From CAYSLA01 sp964431685 (GTDB taxonomy: Bacteria; Armatimonadota; UBA5829), in the NCBI GenBank assembly GCA_964431685.1, contig CAYSLA010000110.1, positions 1 through 11,524 of the forward strand: a stretch of 11,524 nucleotides of DNA. The letters are read 5' to 3'. Numbering within the stretch: the stretch's first letter is position 1; every line of letters begins with the position of its first letter. The notes beneath the pieces are model-generated. The model made no database searches. It saw only the letters and a list, made by a program, of their open reading frames with translations, and was not told where the DNA came from. Positions 7,370 through 11,524 of the stretch are shown here, piece by piece. The translations under genes were made by a program, and so were the position numbers.

Positions 7370-10276
7370 ATGCTGAGGGAGTGGGCATTAGGCAAACTGG
7401 AGACTGTTCGCGATCACGACAACGTGCTCATGAAGGATCCTCTGCACCTGCTGCCAGAGGCGGATGCGTCTCTGCACGGCTTCGCCAGGGAGAACGGTTA
7501 CACGGTCATAGTGGCGTCGACGAACCTGGCGTTCCGTGAGCTGTACGAGAATGCCGTCGCTGATGAGGAAACCAAGAGATTGCTGGTAATCGACCGCGCA
7601 CCCTCACGGCGAAGAGCAAATCGTTCAGTCACCAAGGCTCCGCCGCCTTTCTACCCGGATTTCCTGGCGAAGACGAGCGAGGAAGCCCGGATCGAGCTTG
7701 ACCTCAGGCAGTTCCTGATTGAGGCCACCAACGACCCCAACTGGCCTGCGGAAACGAACGATCCGCTGTATGCTCGGCTGATTATCCGGAACCTCACCGG
7801 CGCGCTCCGCGCGCATCGCAATCTGCGGGCGGCGCACGAGACTCGGTTCACCGATCAGGACTTCAAGACCATCGTCGCCTATGCGTCGTTGGGCGTGGCG
7901 GAGTCTGCCTTCAAGATGCTCGATGCGGAGGACTACTGGCGCATTGGCCTGCTTGGTCACCGCGCGCTGGACGAGATCGATGACCTGGTCCCGGAGATAA
8001 CAAAGCCGATAAAGGTGGAGCTTCGAAAAGCTCCTGCTCCCTTCTGCTGGTTTGCCGACAGAGACCCTGAGACAATTGTCCGAGTGTTCTACCTGTCGGC
8101 GATACTCCAGCAGCACACAGATAACTGGAACTTACTCCTGGCAAATGTGGACCCGTCGTTAGCCTCGCTGTCGGGCATAGATGCGGACGTTCTCAAGGAG
8201 TCGGCTCCCAGGCTCGTGGGACTGAACCCGTCACAAGCTGATAGCGATCTACAGGCGGTGGAGAACAGCCTGGGCCGTGACGCTATCCAACTGCTTCTGC
8301 TCGACCAGATAGGTGTGAGCGCGCCGGCGTCGTTTGCCGCCGTGATAGAGAACGAGCGGTACTCGACGCTGTTCAGGTCGCTGGCCCTGCTGTTCGCACT
8401 GGATAACATCCTGTCGAAGCGGCAGGCGGACGCAGAGCTGGACCGTGTGACCAAAGCCCTGTTTACTGACGATGGGACGCCGCAGCCGAGGTTCGTGGAC
8501 AGTCGCCAGTCGGTTACCTGGCACAACCTGCGAGAGTCATTCCGCCTGGCCAACGAGATCCAGTCTATCCGGTCGGAGCTGGCGAACGCGATCAAGTATC
8601 TGAAGGTCCTGAAGACGGACCAGCTCACGTTCGCCTACTTCCGCGAGATATGGAACGACAAGCGGGTCAACCGGCTCGAGTACTACTTGTCGTCGCTGGA
8701 GCGCCGCGTCTATAGCGGTGAGTTCCTGCCGCGCGGGGAAGATGATCTGCCATCGGCACTCGTCAATGCCCTCACAAGGATCCGTCAGGCAGTGACGGCC
8801 TCCGTTGACGAAGTAAACCTGCAGTTGGACGACCTCAACCGCAGGTTCCAGGAAATGGTGTTCGCTCAGTACAAGAACTGGGTCAGCGCCGACGGTGAAG
8901 TCAGGCTGACTAGCCAGTTCCTGCGCAGGTGTCTGAAGCCAAACTGGGACCCACAGACCGAAAAGGCCGCTGTCTTCATTTTCGACGGTATGCGCTACGA
9001 CATCTGGGACGAGTTCCTCAAGCCGATGCTGGGCGACCGCATGGAGTTGCTTGCCGACATACCGGCCTCATCATTGCTTCCGTCGGAAACTCACATCACC
9101 CGCAAGGCGATCTCCGCCGGCACGACTGCTGACTCTTTCGACAGCCGTAGGGGCGAAGACGCGCTGCTCAAGGAAGGGCTCGCGCGCGAGTTCAGCTACA
9201 CCGGCAGTGTTGATGTAATCGCTCCGGACGCGATGGGCGTTGGTGAGACTGTGCGCTATCGCGCGGGCAACCTCGATGTTTACATTTTCGAGCTGTGCGA
9301 TAAGGAGCTGCACAAGATCGACGTGAAGACCCTGCCCGGCGGCAGACAGGTGCCGTCGCGGCCGCTGGAGTTCGTATACCGGCAGCACCTCAAGAACATC
9401 ATAGACACCGAGGTTATGGCAGTGGTTCGGCAGCTTGCTCCGGGAACCAAGGTTTTCATCACGGCCGACCACGGATTCGGGCGAGTGCAGCGTGATCCGA
9501 TCTGGGTTAATGAGGATTGGCTGAACGAGCCAAGTGACTGCGCTTATCTCAACGCGCGCCTGATGGCCACCCTGACCGCTGTGAATGCTCCGGCGAAAGT
9601 GCGAAACAGCGTCTGGGAGTTTCCCATCAAGGATATCCGGCTTCCAGATAAGGAGACGGTGACCGACCCAGGCACCAAGAAGCCATGGGAGAAGCGATAC
9701 GCATCGGTGATCTTCCCCAGAACGGGTTTCGCGCTCTCAAGGCCCGGCAGCAACTTCCGCCCGGACGCCTACACTCACGGCGGCATATCCATTCAGGAAC
9801 TGATGATCCCGATGGCCGTTCTGAGAGTAAGGTCTCAGGAAGAGGGGCTTCTGATGCTGGAACCGGTCTCTTGTCCGGACGAGGTGCTGGAGGGACAGGA
9901 GATCGAATTCCGAATGCCGATAAGACGAGCGTCTACTTCCAGCCTCGCTTTGGATGATCTGCGGATTGATGTAGAGGCCACGGTCAGCCCCGGCGACGAT
10001 GCTCTTCCACACCAGGTTTTGTACCTCGGCGCGGGCGGCGTTGACGTGGTCTACACGTTCCGGCCCGACACGGCCGAAGCAACGGCCGAAGAACGGGTTG
10101 CGGGCAGCATGGAGCGGTTGCTGACAGTCGCGGTCACATATCGCGAGAACGGCAAGACCGTCCGGAAGTCGCAGGCTCGGAAATTCTCGATACAACTGAA
10201 CTCCGAGAAGGTGGTCAGGCGGGTTCCGCCCGGGCTTGGCAACATCCTCGGGATGACGCCCAAGGGCATGAGGTAA
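7370..10276 (+). CDS. pglZ: PglZ-domain protein (alkaline phosphatase superfamily), BREX core
   Basis: A 968-residue PglZ protein, the defining BREX core component. The PglZ domain begins near residue 530 with AVFIFDGMRYDIWDEFL, where Asp539 is the first metal ligand expected in the alkaline phosphatase superfamily. The segment LLPSETHITRKAISAG carries a candidate nucleophile, Thr574. VFITADHGFG supplies Asp700-His701, and AYTHGGIS supplies His803, completing the metal site. Residues 1-520 form a long, mostly helical N-terminal region as in large PglZ proteins. Residues from about 825 to the end look like an all-beta, immunoglobulin-like module. Its size is nearer to the BREX-2 PglZ proteins I recall than to the shorter ones. 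Motif order suggests an intact catalytic site, although the reaction of PglZ in defence is not settled. The start is supported by GGAGG overlapping the end of the preceding gene (7355-7364). The methyltransferase gene follows after 4 nt. Confidence 0.88.
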   Translation: MLREWALGKLETVRDHDNVLMKDPLHLLPEADASLHGFARENGYTVIVASTNLAFRELYENAVADEETKRLLVIDRAPSRRRANRSVTKAPPPFYPDFLAKTSEEARIELDLRQFLIEATNDPNWPAETNDPLYARLIIRNLTGALRAHRNLRAAHETRFTDQDFKTIVAYASLGVAESAFKMLDAEDYWRIGLLGHRALDEIDDLVPEITKPIKVELRKAPAPFCWFADRDPETIVRVFYLSAILQQHTDNWNLLLANVDPSLASLSGIDADVLKESAPRLVGLNPSQADSDLQAVENSLGRDAIQLLLLDQIGVSAPASFAAVIENERYSTLFRSLALLFALDNILSKRQADAELDRVTKALFTDDGTPQPRFVDSRQSVTWHNLRESFRLANEIQSIRSELANAIKYLKVLKTDQLTFAYFREIWNDKRVNRLEYYLSSLERRVYSGEFLPRGEDDLPSALVNALTRIRQAVTASVDEVNLQLDDLNRRFQEMVFAQYKNWVSADGEVRLTSQFLRRCLKPNWDPQTEKAAVFIFDGMRYDIWDEFLKPMLGDRMELLADIPASSLLPSETHITRKAISAGTTADSFDSRRGEDALLKEGLAREFSYTGSVDVIAPDAMGVGETVRYRAGNLDVYIFELCDKELHKIDVKTLPGGRQVPSRPLEFVYRQHLKNIIDTEVMAVVRQLAPGTKVFITADHGFGRVQRDPIWVNEDWLNEPSDCAYLNARLMATLTAVNAPAKVRNSVWEFPIKDIRLPDKETVTDPGTKKPWEKRYASVIFPRTGFALSRPGSNFRPDAYTHGGISIQELMIPMAVLRVRSQEEGLLMLEPVSCPDEVLEGQEIEFRMPIRRASTSSLALDDLRIDVEATVSPGDDALPHQVLYLGAGGVDVVYTFRPDTAEATAEERVAGSMERLLTVAVTYRENGKTVRKSQARKFSIQLNSEKVVRRVPPGLGNILGMTPKGMR

Positions 10277-10280
10277 GGCG

Positions 10281-11524
10281 ATGGCAAAGAGACAGAATAA
10301 CGAGCAGAATAGCGTGCTCTTTGATGAGGCGATTCCCAAGATGGCGGAGGGGTACTACTGGGGAGACAAGCCTAACCCGAACCTACGTTCGTTTGTGGAG
10401 GCGCATCTCAGGGAGAGGCCTTACGACCCGGAAACAGATGACTATGATGTGCCGGCATTTGATACACCAATCGACACGTCAAAAGCAACTGCAGTCTACA
10501 ATATGCATACCTATCACCAGGGGAAGAAGCCGCATGACGCGATCAGGCAGTACATTCGTCACTACACGGCTCCTGGAGATCTGGTAGTTGACCCATTCTG
10601 CGGATCAGGAAGCACCGGTTTGGCCGCGCTACTTGAGGGGCGGAAAGCAGTCATCATGGATCGCAGCCCTGCGGCTACTTTCATATCAAAGCAATACTGC
10701 ACGCCCGTCGAGCCCGCACGCCTCAGAGAAGGTTTCTCCGAGATCGGGAAGCTGGTTCAGGATGAGGTCAACTGGCTGTACGGAACACGCTGTGATGAAT
10801 GCGGTGCTGACGCGCTGATACTGGATACGGTGTTCTCCGAGCTGTATGTGTGCACTCGATGCACCCGTAAAGTCCCTCTGTTTGACTGCATCAAAGCTGA
10901 GAAACCTACGGCGAAGGGCGCTGTAAAGACCGTTAACGCGTGCCCACACTGCTATGTTGAAGGGAAGATCGAAGAGGTAAGTACGCGCACCGAAAAGTTC
11001 GGCAGCGTTCCTGTTCAAGTAACATACCGATGTCTGGGTGGCTGCGGGACGCAGGCCAAGTCTAGACGGCATAACGACGTGTCCGACACGAAACGCAGCT
11101 ACTTTCGGGAGTACGATCTAGGAAAGCTGGACGAGATCGCGGCCCGCAGTATTCCATATCTGTACCCGACAGACCGAATGATGCATGCACCGGACGACCA
11201 GGAATGTTGGGGCGTAAAATGGAGAGCTGGCACCAGCAACTTCCGCACAGTTGACGAGTTATTCACGAAGAGAAATCTGTGGGCGTTGGCAGCCTACTTC
11301 CACGCGGCTGATACCTATCCAGACAGGGATGCCGCTGATAGCTTCCGTTTCGCGCTGAACTCCATTGTGTTGGCCATGTCGCGCATGCAGGGCTACACTG
11401 ATGATCCCAGGTTCCCTAACCAACTGATGAGAGGTACGTATTACACGCCGCCGGTGGGGAGGGAATACAATGTAGGGCAGTGGCTCAACGGGAAGCTCGA
11501 CAATCTCGTTGCCGGGTATACGAA
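10281..11524 (+). CDS. Zinc-ribbon DNA methyltransferase (PglX-like), 3' end cut by the window
   Basis: An open frame of 414 codons running off the right edge. A YNMHTYHQGKKPHDAIRQYI segment leads into motif I, LVVDPFCGSGSTG (Asp104 to Thr112), the AdoMet-binding loop of the amino-methyltransferase (N6/N4) group, followed by GRKAVIMDRSPAA, which places the acidic cofactor ligand at Asp127. An insertion then carries cysteine pairs C171/C174, C191/C194, C221/C224 and C251/C255, fitting two zinc ribbons. The visible end, TYYTPPVGREYN, resembles the stretch preceding the catalytic (D/N)PPY/F motif in zinc-ribbon adenine methylases such as the BREX-3 PglXI group; the catalytic motif itself lies outside. 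In BREX the enzyme marks host DNA to separate it from phage DNA. GAGG at 10270-10273, seven bases before the ATG, is the ribosome site. The methyltransferase call is firm, while the target base and subtype remain inferred. Confidence 0.85.
   Translation, partial: MAKRQNNEQNSVLFDEAIPKMAEGYYWGDKPNPNLRSFVEAHLRERPYDPETDDYDVPAFDTPIDTSKATAVYNMHTYHQGKKPHDAIRQYIRHYTAPGDLVVDPFCGSGSTGLAALLEGRKAVIMDRSPAATFISKQYCTPVEPARLREGFSEIGKLVQDEVNWLYGTRCDECGADALILDTVFSELYVCTRCTRKVPLFDCIKAEKPTAKGAVKTVNACPHCYVEGKIEEVSTRTEKFGSVPVQVTYRCLGGCGTQAKSRRHNDVSDTKRSYFREYDLGKLDEIAARSIPYLYPTDRMMHAPDDQECWGVKWRAGTSNFRTVDELFTKRNLWALAAYFHAADTYPDRDAADSFRFALNSIVLAMSRMQGYTDDPRFPNQLMRGTYYTPPVGREYNVGQWLNGKLDNLVAGYT

Noticed and set aside
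7625..8116. Minus-strand open frames within pglZ (also 8089-8628 and 9071-9472)
   Set aside because: They are antisense to the intact pglZ frame and have no recognisable domains.
9737..10339. Minus-strand open frame of 200 codons spanning the pglZ end and methyltransferase start
   Set aside because: It crosses a clear gene junction with a ribosome site on the plus strand and has no family pattern.
10321..10818. Two plus-strand open frames at the methyltransferase start (10321-10587 and 10588-10818)
   Set aside because: They are out of frame with the 10281 reading frame, which carries motif I and the zinc-ribbon cysteines and stays open to the window end.
11434..11460. YYTPPV as the catalytic motif of the methyltransferase
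   Set aside because: The residue before PP is Thr rather than Asp, Asn or Ser, and in related enzymes a similar stretch precedes the true motif, expected past the edge.
3026..11524. A DUF499/DUF1156-type methylase-ATPase-helicase system or DISARM
   Set aside because: The ATPase P-loop phrase is of BrxC/PglY type and a clear PglZ protein is present, which neither of those systems has.
1..11524. tRNA, rRNA, CRISPR array, insertion sequence or integrase attachment site
   Set aside because: No such repeat arrays, transposase or integrase motifs, or recognisable RNA gene sequences were seen; noncoding gaps are too short for most of them.

Overview
The window is one compact plus-strand operon that looks like a phage-defence locus of the BREX/Pgl class. 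It is bacterial (possibly archaeal): tightly packed genes, purine-rich Shine-Dalgarno sites, GTG as well as ATG starts, and moderately high GC (mid-to-upper fifties percent by eye). Nothing in it allows a firmer taxonomic placement.

Layout. 2-172 is an open frame entering from the left edge, possibly the tail of an upstream gene, ending in a GC-rich hairpin (145-167). An extended -10 promoter (TGATATAAT, 173-181) follows, with a potentially structured leader of about 95 nt. The operon then runs: excisionase/MerR-like small HTH protein (284-478); a fusion of a RadC-type N-terminal helix-hairpin-helix domain to a BrxA-like domain (554-1708); a small BrxF-like protein whose Walker A and Walker B positions have both lost their key residues (1705-2229); a tandem-repeat protein with two copies of a domain I recognise as DUF7662-like (2231-3004); a very large BrxC/PglY-type P-loop ATPase (3026-7360); a PglZ alkaline-phosphatase-superfamily protein (7370-10276); and the 5' part of a zinc-ribbon DNA methyltransferase cut by the right edge (10281-11524). 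From the second gene onward, spacings are -4, +1, +21, +9 and +4 nt, which indicates a single transcript and translational coupling.

How the genes may work together. In known BREX systems the PglX methyltransferase marks host DNA, PglZ and BrxC/PglY are the conserved core, and the small accessory proteins BrxA and BrxF define subtypes. BrxF plus BrxA plus a zinc-ribbon methyltransferase is closest to my memory of BREX type 3. This locus departs from that type in the RadC-BrxA fusion, the apparently ATPase-dead BrxF, the added repeat protein, the large BrxC, and the position of the methyltransferase after pglZ. It is best described as a divergent BREX-3-like variant. A helicase (brxHII-like) is expected just past the right edge but cannot be seen. 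All family assignments rest on reading motifs and overall pattern; no database search was possible.
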